Origin: Methylomonas sp. ZR1
GTDB taxonomy: Bacteria > Pseudomonadota > Gammaproteobacteria > Methylococcales > Methylomonadaceae
Length of the DNA: 64,000 nt
Assembly: GCF_013141865.1 (NCBI RefSeq)
Contig: NZ_RCST01000001.1
Span: 1,922,001-1,986,000 of the forward strand
Direction: 5' to 3'
The notes under the pieces were generated by a model. It was not told the origin of the DNA. It saw nothing but the letters and a program-made list of their open reading frames with translations, and did no database searches. Every line of letters begins with the position of its first letter. Within the stretch, counting starts at the first letter, position 1. This document shows, piece after piece, positions 31,356 to 42,678 of the stretch. The translations under genes were made by a program, and so were the position numbers.

Positions 31356-33425
31356 ATGAAAAAGGCGTTTCATCGACGGAAATCTTGGGCTATCGGCCTG
31401 GGAGCGCTTTTGTGTTTGGGACAAACCTCCTCACACGCCGCCAATCAAGAGCCTGAACGTGACAATTTACCGGATTTGACCGGCCTCAGCGTCGAGCAAT
31501 TGATGAATCTCGATGTGACCTCGGTTATGAAGGTGCCCACAGACATTAAACACGTTCCCGCCGCCCTGTTTGTATTGAGCAACGAAGAAATCCGCCGAAC
31601 CGGGGCTACAACCATCCCGGAAGCCTTGCGGGTGGTGCCGGGCATGCACGTGGCTAAAGTGGACGGCAACAAATGGGCCGTATCGATGCGCGGCTTCAGC
31701 AGCCAGTTTGTCAATAAATTGTTGGTGTTAGTGGACGGCCGTAGCGTCTATAACCCGCTGTTTTCTGGAGTATGGTGGGATCAACAAGATGTGATGATGG
31801 AAGACATCGAACGCATTGAGGTCATCCGCGGCCCCGGCGCCAGCTTGTGGGGCGCCAATGCGGTCAACGGCGTCATCAACATCATCACTAAATCAGCCAA
31901 AGACACGCAAGGCGGTTTGCTATCCAGTCATGTCGGCAGCCAACGCTACGGCGGCGGTCTGCGCTATGGCGCCGATTTGGGCGGCGACGCCTATCTAAAA
32001 GTGTACGGCCGCCACACTAACTACGGCGACTCAAAAACCCTAGGCAGCAGCGCTAAGGCCGGCGATGAAGGCGAGATGAGCAAAATCGGTTTTCGTTACG
32101 ACAAAGCCATCGACTTTACCAACAAACTCAGTTTGCAAGGCGATGCATTCCTCGGCGAGAGCAATGGCGCACTGCAACACTTCCCATCATTAACATCCCA
32201 ACAGACGCCGGTGCTGGCGCCGCCCTTTTCTCGGGAATTACCGACGGACCAATTGTTCTCCGGCCATTACATCCAAGCACGCTGGGAACAACATCAAAGC
32301 TCGGACTCGAATACCGTACTGCGCATGTATTGGGACAGGCACAGCCGGAAATCGCCTTACTTGAATTCGGAATATCAAATCGACAATATCGATGTCGATT
32401 TTCAGCATAACTACAAGCTGAACGATAGCCACATGTTGGTGTGGGGCAGCGGCGTGCGTTTCAATCTGAATAATTTTGAGGACAGCGCGCAAATCTCCAT
32501 GAGCGCCAGCAATCGTACCGACCGTATCTACAGCCTGTTCGGACAGGACGATATTACCTTGGTGCCTGATCGTTGGCATTTGACCTTGGGCAGCAAGCTG
32601 GAGCACAACCCGGTCACGCAATTCGAAGTGCAACCCAACGCACGCTTGCTGTGGACGCCCGACGACCAACATTCGTTTTGGGGCTCGGTATCCCGCTCGG
32701 TGCGCACGCCCAATTGGGTCGAGCAAAATATTTCCTACGGCTTGCAGACCCAGCCATACACGATACGCGGCAATACCGTGCCCGTGCTGCGCAACCTAAC
32801 CGGCAACCCCGACTTGACCGCCGAAAAAATGCTCGGCTTCGAACTGGGCTGGCGCGGCCAACTCAGTCGCCAACTCAGTACTGATGTAGCCTTGTATCAT
32901 TACAGTTACGACGATTACGCCAGCTTGACCCCCAATACCCAACGCTTCGCCGGCTATATGTTGCAGACGCTGGATTACAACAACTACGGGCATGTACAAG
33001 TCTACGGCGGGGAAATCAGTGTCGATTGGCAAGCGACTGAAAATTGGAAATTGCGGGCCACTTATAGCCACGAAGAAGAACGCTTCCGCCTGTCTCCGCT
33101 GGCACCTGCCAACACCACGCTGATCTCCGGAGATAGCTACCCGGCCCATAAAGCCATGCTCTGGTCTATGTACCAATTCTCCCCGCAACTCAAGCTGGAT
33201 CTGAACTGGCGTTATTCGGATGCAACCGGCCTTAACGGCGCGCAATCCAGAGCCTATCAAGACCTGGATGCACGTTTGGGATGGGACTTGGGCGCGGGCG
33301 TGGAACTGGCGTTGGTGGGCCGGAATTTGCTGAACAGCAGTCATTTCGAATACGGCTCGGATATGTTTTCCACCGCCACAGCCGTGCAACGCGAGGTATA
33401 CGGCACCTTGCGCTGGGACTTCTAA
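31356..33425 (+). CDS. TonB-dependent receptor
   Basis: A 689-residue receptor, 15 bases after the first, with a signal peptide ending SHAAN. It shares the DLTGLSVEQLMNLDVTSV start. The plug shows VPAALFVLSNEEIRRTGATTIPEALRVVPGMHV, VSMRGFSSQFVNKLLVLVDGRSVYNPLFSGVWWD and IERIEVIRGPGASLWGANAVNGVINIITKSA. The barrel closes with LVGRNLLNSSHFEYG and the terminal VYGTLRWDF. Receptors of this exact style often sit beside YfiR and GGDEF/EAL genes in proteobacteria, as here. The ligand is unknown. Confidence 0.9.
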   Translation: MKKAFHRRKSWAIGLGALLCLGQTSSHAANQEPERDNLPDLTGLSVEQLMNLDVTSVMKVPTDIKHVPAALFVLSNEEIRRTGATTIPEALRVVPGMHVAKVDGNKWAVSMRGFSSQFVNKLLVLVDGRSVYNPLFSGVWWDQQDVMMEDIERIEVIRGPGASLWGANAVNGVINIITKSAKDTQGGLLSSHVGSQRYGGGLRYGADLGGDAYLKVYGRHTNYGDSKTLGSSAKAGDEGEMSKIGFRYDKAIDFTNKLSLQGDAFLGESNGALQHFPSLTSQQTPVLAPPFSRELPTDQLFSGHYIQARWEQHQSSDSNTVLRMYWDRHSRKSPYLNSEYQIDNIDVDFQHNYKLNDSHMLVWGSGVRFNLNNFEDSAQISMSASNRTDRIYSLFGQDDITLVPDRWHLTLGSKLEHNPVTQFEVQPNARLLWTPDDQHSFWGSVSRSVRTPNWVEQNISYGLQTQPYTIRGNTVPVLRNLTGNPDLTAEKMLGFELGWRGQLSRQLSTDVALYHYSYDDYASLTPNTQRFAGYMLQTLDYNNYGHVQVYGGEISVDWQATENWKLRATYSHEEERFRLSPLAPANTTLISGDSYPAHKAMLWSMYQFSPQLKLDLNWRYSDATGLNGAQSRAYQDLDARLGWDLGAGVELALVGRNLLNSSHFEYGSDMFSTATAVQREVYGTLRWDF

Positions 33426-33467
33426 GCGGCCCGACACTATGCATACAGCGAAGAACCGGTGTCGAAC

Positions 33468-34088
33468 ATGAGTCGAATCTTGCGCCATCGCTATGCAAGA
33501 TTGTGCCGAAATCGCAGTTGCGATGCGTCGTGCCTGTGCGCCCCGGAAAAACCAAGATTCGCAGCCATCACGCTAGTCAGCAAAATGCTGTTGCTGCCTT
33601 TGCTGTTTAGCGGCCATCTATGCCACGCCGAAGCGGCCAGCGAAGCAGCGGTAAAAGTGGCATTTTTATACAATTTCTTTAAGTTTATCGAATGGCCGGA
33701 GTCGGCAACCACACCGAATCGTTATACCTTGTGCCTGAGCAGTCATACCGATTTCGGCGACCATTTATTGATGTTGGAAGGCAAAACGGTGAACGGCAAG
33801 CCCTTGGATATCGCCCGCAATATATCAGCCAAAGATATAAAATCCTGCCATTTGATCTTTATCGATACCGCCGATAATCCGGGCGATTACGCCCGCGAAT
33901 TAAAAGGCTCGCCGGTAGTCAGCGTCAGCGACAAAGCCGGGTTTATCAACCAGGGCGGCACCATAGGTTTGATCCAGGACGGCAACCGGCTCAGCTTCGA
34001 AATTAACTTGGAAACCGCCAACGCCGGTAACACGCGCATCAGCGCCCAGCTGCTGAAACTGGCTAAAAACATTTTGGCCGGTAAATAA
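33468..34088 (+). CDS. YfiR family (DUF4154) periplasmic protein
   Basis: The core (about residues 57-205) is a YfiR/DUF4154 domain: [21 protein letters not shown] is the family opening, then [72 protein letters not shown] and [11 protein letters not shown]. YfiR represses the diguanylate cyclase YfiN from the periplasm in Pseudomonas. The start is uncertain: ATG 33468 gives a long basic n-region before the hydrophobic segment [17 protein letters not shown], while the internal ATG 33585 gives a short signal peptide without positive charge. It lies between the receptors and a kinase whose input domain resembles that of YfiN. Confidence 0.85.
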   Translation: MSRILRHRYARLCRNRSCDASCLCAPEKPRFAAITLVSKMLLLPLLFSGHLCHAEAASEAAVKVAFLYNFFKFIEWPESATTPNRYTLCLSSHTDFGDHLLMLEGKTVNGKPLDIARNISAKDIKSCHLIFIDTADNPGDYARELKGSPVVSVSDKAGFINQGGTIGLIQDGNRLSFEINLETANAGNTRISAQLLKLAKNILAGK

Positions 34089-34120
34089 GCCCACATGCAG
34101 ATGACATCTCGACGCCACCC

Positions 34121-36865
34121 ATGATTCGCGACAAACTGGCCAATCTGCCGATGACCTACAAGCTGCAACGCTTGCAAGCCATCACTTTGGCATTGGCTCT
34201 GCTGTTTACCTTATTAATTACCAGCATGACGCATATCTGGCAAGAGCGGCGCGAACTGTCAATGGAGGTGCGTTCGCTCGGCAAAATGATCGGTTTTAAC
34301 GCTAACGCTGCGCTGCTGTTTGGCGACACCAAAACCGGCACCGAGATTCTAGCCACCTTACGCGGCAAATCTGAAGTCATCTCCGCGCAACTCTACAAAA
34401 ATGACGGCGAAATTTTCGCCCATTACCCGGCCAAGGCTGCACCGGACAGTTTCCCCGCCACCTTGAGCGATGCGGAACAACAACAACGCAACCAGGGTTT
34501 GCGGATATTGAGCCAAGTCATTTTAAACCCCTTACCCGACGATAACGGCGACGTGATCGGCACCTTACGCTTGCAGCTCGACTTAAAGCCCATGTGGCGT
34601 ATGGTGATTATCAGTCTGGGCCAAATTTTTTTGGTGATGGTGGTGTCGTTTATTCTGGCGGTTTTTTTCGGCCGGCGCTTGGCGGAATCGATCGCCGCAC
34701 CGCTGATCCGTTTGTCTTCACTGGCCAAACAGGTATCCAGGGACAACAACTACATGGTGCGCGCCCAAGGTGAAGGCGAAGATGAAATCGGCCAACTGGT
34801 AAGAAGCTTCAACCAGATGATAGAGCGGGTACAACAACGCGATGCCGAACTGGAAAATCAGCGCGGCAACCTGGAAAAACAAGTCGATCTGCGCACCGCC
34901 GACCTGCGGCAGGCCGTCGTCGATGCCCAAGCCGCCAATATCGCCAAGTCGCAATTCCTGGCAACCATGAGCCACGAAATCCGCACCCCCATGAACGGGG
35001 TGCTGGGCATGACCGAATTGCTGTTGGGCACCGACCTCGACACCACGCAACGCCAATACGCCGAAACCGTGTTCAGCTCCGCCGATTCACTGTTGACCGT
35101 GATTAACGATATTCTGGACTTTTCCAAAATCGAAGCGGGCAAGCTGGAATTGGAAGAAATCGATTTTAATTTGATCAATCTTACCGACCAACTCGCTGCC
35201 TTGTTCTTCGAACGCGCCAGCAGCAAAAACATCGAACTGGTGTGCACCGTCGATAAACGGGTGCCACGCGACGTCAGAGGCGATCCTTATCGCTTACGGC
35301 AAATACTCACCAACTTGTTATCCAACGCCATCAAATTTACCGAAGCCGGCTCGGTGAAAATGCAAGTGAATGTGGCCGAATCGGATCTCTGCCCATCCGC
35401 TGATGGCATGTGCCTGGAGTTTTGTATTAGCGACACCGGCATTGGCATCGGCCCGGACACTCAAGCCAGGCTATTCAAATCTTTTAGTCAAGCCGACGGC
35501 TCCACCACCCGCAAATACGGCGGCACCGGTCTGGGATTGGCCATCAGCAAGGAACTAAGCGAATTGATGGGCGGCAATATCCAAGTGCAAAGCCGTGCGA
35601 ACAGCGGCTCGGTATTTACCCTGCATATCCCGCTCCGCCAAGCTAGCCAAGCCCTGCCTGCAAGCTTGCCGGGCAACGATCTGCAAGGCAAGCAAGTCTT
35701 ATTGGTGGAAGATAATGCCACCAATGCAAAAATCCTGGAAAATCATTTGACTGTTTTTGGCATGTTTACCCGCGTCGCCAAAAATGGCGCGCACGCCTTG
35801 GAAATTCTCGATCAGTCGGCACACTTGGGCCTGTTCTTCGATATTGCCGTGCTGGACATGAAAATGCTGGGCATGAACGGCGTCGAATTAACCCAACGGA
35901 TTCGTATAGACCGGCGATTTGCCAATATCCGCATCGTCATCATTACGTCCAGCAACGATGAGGACGTATTAGCCAAAATTCGCGGCAGCGCCTGCGATCT
36001 GTACCTTCACAAGCCCCTGCACAGACGCACCCTGCACGATGCGCTGCTCGGGCTGATGTCGCAAAAACCGCAATCGTTCAGTGCGCCGGCTTCTGCTGCC
36101 GGCGCCATTCGAATCCTGTTGGCCGAAGACAATCCGGTCAACCAGAAAGTTTGCAGCGCTATGTTGCGCCAGTTGGGCTACACCCTGTCGCTGGCGAATA
36201 ACGGCCGGGAAGTGCTCGATATTATCGACCGTGAGCCGGTCGATCTCATCCTGATGGATTGCATGATGCCGGTCATGGACGGTTACACGGCAACCCAATA
36301 CATCCGCAATCGGGAAAGCAGCCGCAATTTGCCTCGAATCCCCATTATCGCCCTCACCGCCAACGCCATGGAAGGTGATCGCGAACGCTGTTTGCAGGCC
36401 GGTATGGATGATTATCTCAGTAAACCGTTTTTACAAAAAACCTTGCAAGACAAAATCCAGGCGTTGGCAGCCCCGCTGCCCACAACGGCCCTCAATACAG
36501 CCGCTCCCGAGATCAAATCGATTGCCGCCACCCTAGACCCGGCCGCGCTGAATACCTTGCGGGAAATTGGCGGCAGCGCGCTGGTCGACGACGTCTTGGC
36601 CTTGTTTAGGACAAATGCCGAGCAACATATCGCCACACTCCGCTCCGGCCTGTTGGAACGCAATACGGAAACAGTGCGGCATGCCGCGCATAGTCTAAAA
36701 TCGGCCGCGGCCAACATCGGCGCACTAAACCTGTCGGAACTGGCCCGTGCGCTTGAACATGCAGCGCGGCACAACACTTTGCAATTCGATAGCCGGGTTG
36801 CCGAAAGCCTGCAAACAGAATATAAAGAAATTCTCCAGCGGCTTTCGCAACTCAAACCCTCATGA
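34121..36865 (+). CDS. CHASE8-HAMP hybrid histidine kinase (HK-REC-REC-HPt)
   Basis: A 914-residue inner-membrane kinase. Helix 1 is at about 18-38; a periplasmic CHASE8-type domain follows ([27 protein letters not shown]); helix 2 is at about 161-183, then HAMP (to about 236) and a coiled coil. HisKA has the phospho-acceptor His285 ([15 protein letters not shown]). HATPase_c runs about 385-505 with N402 (LLSNAIKF), DTGIGIG and GGTGLGL. REC1 has Asp579 ([12 protein letters not shown]), REC2 Asp713 ([11 protein letters not shown]), and the C-terminal HPt His857 ([11 protein letters not shown]). All phosphorelay residues are intact, as in BarA-type kinases. The input half matches YfiN, whose partner YfiR is encoded just upstream. 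It overlaps the next gene by four bases. Confidence 0.93.
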   Translation: MIRDKLANLPMTYKLQRLQAITLALALLFTLLITSMTHIWQERRELSMEVRSLGKMIGFNANAALLFGDTKTGTEILATLRGKSEVISAQLYKNDGEIFAHYPAKAAPDSFPATLSDAEQQQRNQGLRILSQVILNPLPDDNGDVIGTLRLQLDLKPMWRMVIISLGQIFLVMVVSFILAVFFGRRLAESIAAPLIRLSSLAKQVSRDNNYMVRAQGEGEDEIGQLVRSFNQMIERVQQRDAELENQRGNLEKQVDLRTADLRQAVVDAQAANIAKSQFLATMSHEIRTPMNGVLGMTELLLGTDLDTTQRQYAETVFSSADSLLTVINDILDFSKIEAGKLELEEIDFNLINLTDQLAALFFERASSKNIELVCTVDKRVPRDVRGDPYRLRQILTNLLSNAIKFTEAGSVKMQVNVAESDLCPSADGMCLEFCISDTGIGIGPDTQARLFKSFSQADGSTTRKYGGTGLGLAISKELSELMGGNIQVQSRANSGSVFTLHIPLRQASQALPASLPGNDLQGKQVLLVEDNATNAKILENHLTVFGMFTRVAKNGAHALEILDQSAHLGLFFDIAVLDMKMLGMNGVELTQRIRIDRRFANIRIVIITSSNDEDVLAKIRGSACDLYLHKPLHRRTLHDALLGLMSQKPQSFSAPASAAGAIRILLAEDNPVNQKVCSAMLRQLGYTLSLANNGREVLDIIDREPVDLILMDCMMPVMDGYTATQYIRNRESSRNLPRIPIIALTANAMEGDRERCLQAGMDDYLSKPFLQKTLQDKIQALAAPLPTTALNTAAPEIKSIAATLDPAALNTLREIGGSALVDDVLALFRTNAEQHIATLRSGLLERNTETVRHAAHSLKSAAANIGALNLSELARALEHAARHNTLQFDSRVAESLQTEYKEILQRLSQLKPS

Positions 36866-39009
36866 TGGAACGATTACCTGCCCGCAGCCTGATTTTAGCG
36901 ATAGACGACGACGATATGGTGCGTCTGATGTTGCAAGAAATTCTGCAAAGAGAAGCGTTTGATGTCATTTGCGCGGCTAGCGGCAAGCAAGGCTTGGCAT
37001 TGGCAGCCAGCGAACGGCCCAATCTGGTATTGCTGGATGTCATGTTGCCGGACCTCAACGGCTTCGACTGCCTGCAAGCCATCAAAAACATGCCCGGCAA
37101 CAGCCTGCTGCCCGTCGTGATGCTGACCGGCATGGACGACCTGGAATCGGTCAATCGCGCCTTTCAATTGGGCGCGACCGACTTTATCTCCAAACCGCTC
37201 AATTGGCCGACCTTACCGCACCGCTTACGTTACTTGCTGCGCTCGGTCGCCACGTTAGAAGAACTGGCACGAAGCGAAGCGGCACTGCGCCAAGCGCAAA
37301 AAATCGCGCAACTGGGCAGTTGGTACTGGTCTATTGCCGACGACAACATGCAATGGTCGGAAGAAGTCTTTAATATCCTCGGCACGAATCGCTCATCGTT
37401 CGAACATAAATGCCGCGACTTATACAAATCCATGCAGCCATCGGAAGTCGGCAAACTGCAACAAGCCCTTGATCTTTGCGTCAAAAACCGACGCAGTTTT
37501 CGCCTGGAATTATCGATTACTCGTCGCGATGGCGCCAACCAAGTGATTCATATTCAAGGCAAACCCGTGATCGCCGATGGGCAGGTAAGCCATATTCACG
37601 GTACGCTGCAAGATATTACCGAACGCCGGCACATAGAAGAACGGGTAAGGCTTTTATCTTACTACGACCCGCTAACCGGCCTGCCCAACCGGACGCTGTT
37701 CAAGGAAGTTCTGGCGCAAGCAATGGCCTATTGCACACGCTACGGTACGGTCATTTCCACTTTATTTATCAGTATTGATCGTTTCAAACGCATCAACGAA
37801 ACCCTGGGCCCCAAAATCGGCGACCAGGTGTTGAAATTGTTCGCCGAGCGCTTGCTGGCCGAAGTGCGGGATTGCGACTACATTTCCATCAACGCCGATT
37901 ACGATTTGGCGGACATGACGGTCTCCCGGCTGGGCGGTAACGAATTTACCGTGTTGCTGAATCGTATCGAGGACACGCGCGATAGCGTCAAAGTGGCTAA
38001 GCGGATTTTTCAGGCGATGCAGCACGCTTTTACGGTGGAGAACACCGAACTGTTTCTGGGTATCAATATCGGCATCGCCGTCTATCCGGGCGACGGTCAG
38101 GATGAAGACAGCTTCATCAAAAACGGCGAGTTTGCGATGAACCATGCCAGCGAACACGGCCATAACAATTATCAGTTTTTCAGTAAATCGCTGAATGTTG
38201 CCGCGTTTCATAAGCTGGCGATGGAAAACAGCCTGCGCCGCGCCATAGAACGCCATGAATTGCAGCTTTACTATCAAGCCAAAATTAATATCCGCCGCCA
38301 GCAAGTCGTCGGCTGCGAAGCCTTGATTCGCTGGCAGCACCCGGAACTGGGTTTGATCGGCCCGTCGCAATTTATTCCAATTGCCGAAGATTCCGGCTTG
38401 ATTGCCCAAATCAGCGATTGGGTGCTCGAAAATGCCAGCCGGCAAACTTTGGATTGGCAACAATCGGGACTGAGCCAAGGGCTGATCATGGCGGTGAATG
38501 TATCGGCGACTCAATTCCGACAATACGGCTTTGGTAATCACGTCCGCGACGTATTGACCGGCATCGGCCTGGAACCTCGCTACCTTAAGCTGGAACTGAC
38601 CGAAACCATCTTGCTCGACCATATCGACGACGCTTTAATAACCTTGCGGGAATTACAAGCCCTGGGCGTCAAAATCAGTATCGACGATTTCGGCACCGGT
38701 TATTCATCCTTGTCTTATTTGAAAAAACTGCCTATCTCGGAATTGAAAGTCGATCATTGCTTTGTCCGCGATCTTCCGCACAATGAAGACGACATGGCGA
38801 TTACCGCGGCAATATTGGCTTTGGCCGACGCGCTGTCGCTGGAAGTGGTCGCGGAGGGCGTGGAGAATGAAGATCAAGCCAACTTCCTGCTGGATAGCGG
38901 TTGCGAGGTAGTGCAAGGCTTTTTGTACAACAAGCCCATGCCCGCCAATGAATTTGCCGCATTTGTCCGTGCATTCAATGCGCAACGCTTGTTAGCCGAC
39001 AAAGTCTGA
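36862..39009 (+). CDS. Response regulator with PAS, degenerate GGDEF and intact EAL
   Basis: A 715-residue cytoplasmic c-di-GMP protein. The REC domain (1-125) has Asp59 ([13 protein letters not shown]); a PAS domain lies at about 145-255. The GGDEF domain (about 262-425) has GGNEF at 358-362 instead of GGDEF, losing the third-position acid that binds metal, so cyclase activity is doubtful. The EAL domain (about 440-695) is complete: [51 protein letters not shown] and AEGVEN. It is therefore probably a phosphodiesterase controlled by phosphorylation, with the GGDEF part perhaps sensing GTP. The start overlaps the kinase stop (ATGA), a strong sign they work together. Confidence 0.92.
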   Translation: MMERLPARSLILAIDDDDMVRLMLQEILQREAFDVICAASGKQGLALAASERPNLVLLDVMLPDLNGFDCLQAIKNMPGNSLLPVVMLTGMDDLESVNRAFQLGATDFISKPLNWPTLPHRLRYLLRSVATLEELARSEAALRQAQKIAQLGSWYWSIADDNMQWSEEVFNILGTNRSSFEHKCRDLYKSMQPSEVGKLQQALDLCVKNRRSFRLELSITRRDGANQVIHIQGKPVIADGQVSHIHGTLQDITERRHIEERVRLLSYYDPLTGLPNRTLFKEVLAQAMAYCTRYGTVISTLFISIDRFKRINETLGPKIGDQVLKLFAERLLAEVRDCDYISINADYDLADMTVSRLGGNEFTVLLNRIEDTRDSVKVAKRIFQAMQHAFTVENTELFLGINIGIAVYPGDGQDEDSFIKNGEFAMNHASEHGHNNYQFFSKSLNVAAFHKLAMENSLRRAIERHELQLYYQAKINIRRQQVVGCEALIRWQHPELGLIGPSQFIPIAEDSGLIAQISDWVLENASRQTLDWQQSGLSQGLIMAVNVSATQFRQYGFGNHVRDVLTGIGLEPRYLKLELTETILLDHIDDALITLRELQALGVKISIDDFGTGYSSLSYLKKLPISELKVDHCFVRDLPHNEDDMAITAAILALADALSLEVVAEGVENEDQANFLLDSGCEVVQGFLYNKPMPANEFAAFVRAFNAQRLLADKV

Positions 39010-39010
39010 C

Positions 39011-41851
39011 ATGTCCGCCAAGCCGCGCATCCTGTTAGTCGACGACGATCCGATGGTCCGTCTGCTGGTCAGGCAAATCTTGCAAGCCGACGGCTACGAA
39101 CTGATCGAAACCGACAACGGCCGAACCGGATTGGAACAATTTATCGCCACCGAGCCGGATTTGGTGCTGCTGGACGTGATGATGCCGGAGATGGATGGTT
39201 TCAGTTGTTTACAAGGCATGCGTGCCGCCAGCGACAAATCGGTGCCGATTGTCATGATGACGGCTATCGAGGATACGCAAGCGGTGGAAGACGCCTTTCG
39301 GCTGGGGGCTACCGACTTTATCGGCAAACCCATCCAATGGCCGCTGTTGCCGCATCGCATCAGCTATGTGCTGCGCTCGCACCGCACTACTCAACGTCTT
39401 ATAGAGCAACAAACGCTACTCAAGCAAAGCGAGCAACGCTTTCGAGACTTGGTGGAAAGTATCGGTAACGAATACTTCCTGTATTCTCACAATACCGAGC
39501 GTATTTTTACTTATCTAGGTCCTTCGGTGGAGCATATCCTCGGCTACAAACCCGACGAACTACATTGCGACTGCTTCGATATAACGACCAACAACCCGAT
39601 CAATCGGCTTGCCAGGGCCTACACCGAGCAATGTCTGGTGGGCATCAAACCACCCAACTACGAAGTGGAAGTACGCAGCAAGGATGGCGGTCTGCGTGTA
39701 CTCAGCCTCAATGAGTCGCCCATGTTCGACGACCATGGCCGAGTGGTTGCGGTGAACGGCCTGGCGCACGACATCACCGAAATGCGCAGCACACAGCAAG
39801 CCCTTGCCGATAGCGAGGAACGCTTGCGGCTGTCCATGCAGGCAGCCAAACAAGGTTTTTATGACATCAATCCGCAAACCGGGGCCATGATCATCAACGC
39901 CGAATATGCCAGCATGCTCGGATACAACCCAGCCGATTTCGACGCCAATATCGACAGCTGGATCATGCGCTTGCATCCCGATGACCGGCAGCGCGTTTCC
40001 GACGCCTACCGGCAGTACATCGCCGGGGAACTGGCAGAATATCGCCTGGAATATCGGCAGCGTTGCGCCGACGATAGCTGGAAATGGATATTATCGATAG
40101 GCAGTATCGTCGAACGTGATGCCAATCATCAGCCGGTGCGCATGCTGGGCACCCACACCGACATCACCGACAGTAAGACGGCAGCCGAACGTCTGAATTT
40201 GCTGGCCAAAGTGTTCGAAAACAGCGGCGAGGCCATTTTCCTGTGCGATCCGGATACCCGCATCGTGTCCAGCAATCAGGCCTACACGACGATTACCGGT
40301 TACAGAGCCGAAGAGGTGCTACAGCAAACGCCCTCCATTCTCGATGCGCGTCATCTTGACCTCAACCACTATCAACGTATCTGGCAGGCCTTGCGCGAAA
40401 ACGGCTACTGGCAAGGCGAAATTTGGGATACCCGCAAGAACGGCGAGACCTATCCCGCATGGCTGGGTATTTCCGCGATGTATAACACCCATGGCGCCAT
40501 CAGCCATTACATCGGCATTTTTTCGGACATTACCGAGCGCAAGGCCGCCGAAGCCCAAATCGAATATCTGGCACGTCACGATCCACTCACCAATTTGCCC
40601 AATCGCACCTTGTTGCGCGACCGCTTCGACCAGGCCATGGCCCATGCCGTGCGTAACAACACGCTGGTCGGCTTACTGTTTCTGGACCTGGATCATTTTA
40701 AAAATATTAACGACACAATGGGGCACGACGTCGGCGACCGCTTACTGCAAGGCATCGCGGAGCGTCTGGTGCAATGCGTGCGCGAGGTGGATACGGTTTG
40801 CCGGCAAGGCGGCGATGAATTCATCATTATCCTCACCGACATTCCCGACATCGACGCAATCACGCAAATTGTGCTGAAAATTCTCGATCAACTGACACAA
40901 CCCTTTGTCATCGAAGGCGTCACGCTTTGCACCTCCTTCAGCATAGGCGTCAGTTTGTATCCCAATGACGGCCTGAATTTTCACGGTTTACTCAACAAAG
41001 CCGACACGGCAATGTATTCGGCGAAAAACGAAGGCCGCAATACCTTCCGCTTCTTTTCCAACGATATGAACCTGGCGTCTATCGAGCGGATGAATATCGA
41101 GAACGGTCTGCGCATGGCTTTGAAGCGCAAAGAACTTCGCTTGCATTATCAGCCGCAATATTCCATACACAGCAACACGGTGATCGGTGCGGAAGCCTTG
41201 CTGCGCTGGCAACCGGAAAACAGCCCGATGATCCCGCCGGCCAAGTTCATTCCTATCGCCGAGGACAACGGCATGATCGTCCCGATAGGCGACTGGGTGT
41301 TACGCGAAGCCTGTAAGCAAAACAAGCTTTGGCACGACGCCGGTATGAAACTGCTGGTTACCGTCAACATCTCGGCCCTACAGTTCAAGCGCGGCAACTT
41401 ACTGGAATCGGTGCAAAGCGCATTGGCGGAATCCGGGCTGGAACCGCATTATTTAGAGCTGGAGTTAACCGAATCGGTCCTGATGTTCGACACCAATGCC
41501 GTCATCAATACGATTGCCCAGTTGCGCGCCTTGGGCGTCAGCTTTGCCATCGACGATTTCGGTACCGGTTATTCCTCACTGAGTTATTTGAAGCGCTTTG
41601 CGGTGAACAAACTAAAAATCGATCAATCGTTTATCCGGGATTTAACCTCAGGCAAAGCCGAAGACACCGCTATCGTCAAAGCCATCTTGCAATTGGGTGA
41701 TACGCTGGGCCTGCTGACCTTAGCCGAAGGCGTGGAAACCAAGGAGCAAGCCGAGCAACTGCATCAACTCGGCTGCCGCAAAGCGCAGGGTTTTTATTGG
41801 AATCAACCCTTGCCCCCCGACGAATTCGCCCGGTTGTTTACGCCTGGTTAA
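39011..41851 (+). CDS. Response regulator with PAS repeats, GGDEF and EAL
   Basis: A 946-residue protein that starts one base after the stop of the previous gene. The REC domain has Asp55 (LVLLDVMMPEMDG). Three PAS/PAC units follow (about 135-260, 270-390, 395-520), each ending in a DITE/DITD-type PAC motif. The GGDEF domain carries an intact GGDEF at 600-604 (RQGGDEFIIIL), and the EAL domain is intact as well ([53 protein letters not shown]). It can in principle both make and break c-di-GMP. Beside a neighbour with a broken GGDEF, it is the likely cyclase of the pair. Its REC domain is a natural target of the upstream phosphorelay kinase. Confidence 0.92.
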   Translation: MSAKPRILLVDDDPMVRLLVRQILQADGYELIETDNGRTGLEQFIATEPDLVLLDVMMPEMDGFSCLQGMRAASDKSVPIVMMTAIEDTQAVEDAFRLGATDFIGKPIQWPLLPHRISYVLRSHRTTQRLIEQQTLLKQSEQRFRDLVESIGNEYFLYSHNTERIFTYLGPSVEHILGYKPDELHCDCFDITTNNPINRLARAYTEQCLVGIKPPNYEVEVRSKDGGLRVLSLNESPMFDDHGRVVAVNGLAHDITEMRSTQQALADSEERLRLSMQAAKQGFYDINPQTGAMIINAEYASMLGYNPADFDANIDSWIMRLHPDDRQRVSDAYRQYIAGELAEYRLEYRQRCADDSWKWILSIGSIVERDANHQPVRMLGTHTDITDSKTAAERLNLLAKVFENSGEAIFLCDPDTRIVSSNQAYTTITGYRAEEVLQQTPSILDARHLDLNHYQRIWQALRENGYWQGEIWDTRKNGETYPAWLGISAMYNTHGAISHYIGIFSDITERKAAEAQIEYLARHDPLTNLPNRTLLRDRFDQAMAHAVRNNTLVGLLFLDLDHFKNINDTMGHDVGDRLLQGIAERLVQCVREVDTVCRQGGDEFIIILTDIPDIDAITQIVLKILDQLTQPFVIEGVTLCTSFSIGVSLYPNDGLNFHGLLNKADTAMYSAKNEGRNTFRFFSNDMNLASIERMNIENGLRMALKRKELRLHYQPQYSIHSNTVIGAEALLRWQPENSPMIPPAKFIPIAEDNGMIVPIGDWVLREACKQNKLWHDAGMKLLVTVNISALQFKRGNLLESVQSALAESGLEPHYLELELTESVLMFDTNAVINTIAQLRALGVSFAIDDFGTGYSSLSYLKRFAVNKLKIDQSFIRDLTSGKAEDTAIVKAILQLGDTLGLLTLAEGVETKEQAEQLHQLGCRKAQGFYWNQPLPPDEFARLFTPG

Positions 41852-42678
41852 AATAACTGCCAAACCGGCGCCGCGCCGTCCGGCAAGGCCGCCAGACGCC
41901 CCAGCTCCAGCCATGGGTTGCCCGGCGCATGAAAATCCGAACCCATCGACGCATGCAATTGATGTTTGCTGGCATGCAGATAACTTAAGCGAATATCGTC
42001 GACGCTGGCCCGGCCGGTCACCACTTCGATGCCCTGCCCGCCTGCCGCCTTGAATGCCACCAATGCTTTGTTAATCCATTTGCTACTGAGTTTGTAACGC
42101 AAGGGATGCGCCAACACCGCCACACCGCCGGCGGCCCGAATCCAGCCGACACAATCGGCCAGACCGGCCCAAACCGTTGGTACATAAGCCGGCTTGCCCT
42201 TGCTCAAATAACGATCAAATGCGTCCTGCGGGGTTTCGACCACACCTTGATTAACCAGAAAATCGGCAAAATGCAGGCGGGTGATTTCGCCGTTACCGGC
42301 GATTTGCCTTAACGTGGGATAGGCATCGGCTATGCCCTTCTTCGCCAGTTTTTCGGCAATTTTTTGCGCGCGTTGGTCGCGAATTAATTGTTGCTTAGCA
42401 ATACCGTCGAGTAAACCCGGATGCTGTGGATCGATATTTAAACCGACGATGTGCAGACAATGGCTTTCAAAACTGGCCGACAGTTCGATGCCGGGAATCA
42501 AGCGGATGCCAGCTTGCGCGGCGGCTTCGGTCGCTTCTTGTAAGCCGGCAGTTGTATCGTGGTCGGTCAAAGCCAGCGCGGTGACGCCCTGCTGTTGAGC
42601 ACGCAGCACCAGTTCGGTGGGCGACAAAGCGCCGTCGGACGCGGTGGAATGACTGTGTAAATCGTATAATTCCGACAC
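41848..42678 (-). CDS. rnm: PHP-domain phosphoesterase, RNase AM/YciV type
   Basis: A 276-residue PHP-family enzyme that matches YciV (RNase AM, 3',5'-nucleoside bisphosphate phosphatase). Metal-binding motifs are present: DLHSHSTASDG (5-15 region), LTDHDT, PGIELSA, the His of HFADFLV, VLAHPLRY and GSDFHAPGNPW. The enzyme trims short RNA 5' ends, including 5S rRNA maturation, and hydrolyses pAp-like nucleotides. It starts with GTG that overlaps the last base of the ABC transporter stop codon, so the two are co-translated. Its 3' end overlaps the convergent GGDEF-EAL gene by four bases. Confidence 0.88.
   Translation of the reverse strand: MSELYDLHSHSTASDGALSPTELVLRAQQQGVTALALTDHDTTAGLQEATEAAAQAGIRLIPGIELSASFESHCLHIVGLNIDPQHPGLLDGIAKQQLIRDQRAQKIAEKLAKKGIADAYPTLRQIAGNGEITRLHFADFLVNQGVVETPQDAFDRYLSKGKPAYVPTVWAGLADCVGWIRAAGGVAVLAHPLRYKLSSKWINKALVAFKAAGGQGIEVVTGRASVDDIRLSYLHASKHQLHASMGSDFHAPGNPWLELGRLAALPDGAAPVWQLF

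Noticed and set aside
37762..38622. 286-codon minus-strand open frame opposite the first REC-GGDEF-EAL gene
   Set aside because: The conserved EAL motifs on the plus strand account for the coding signal.
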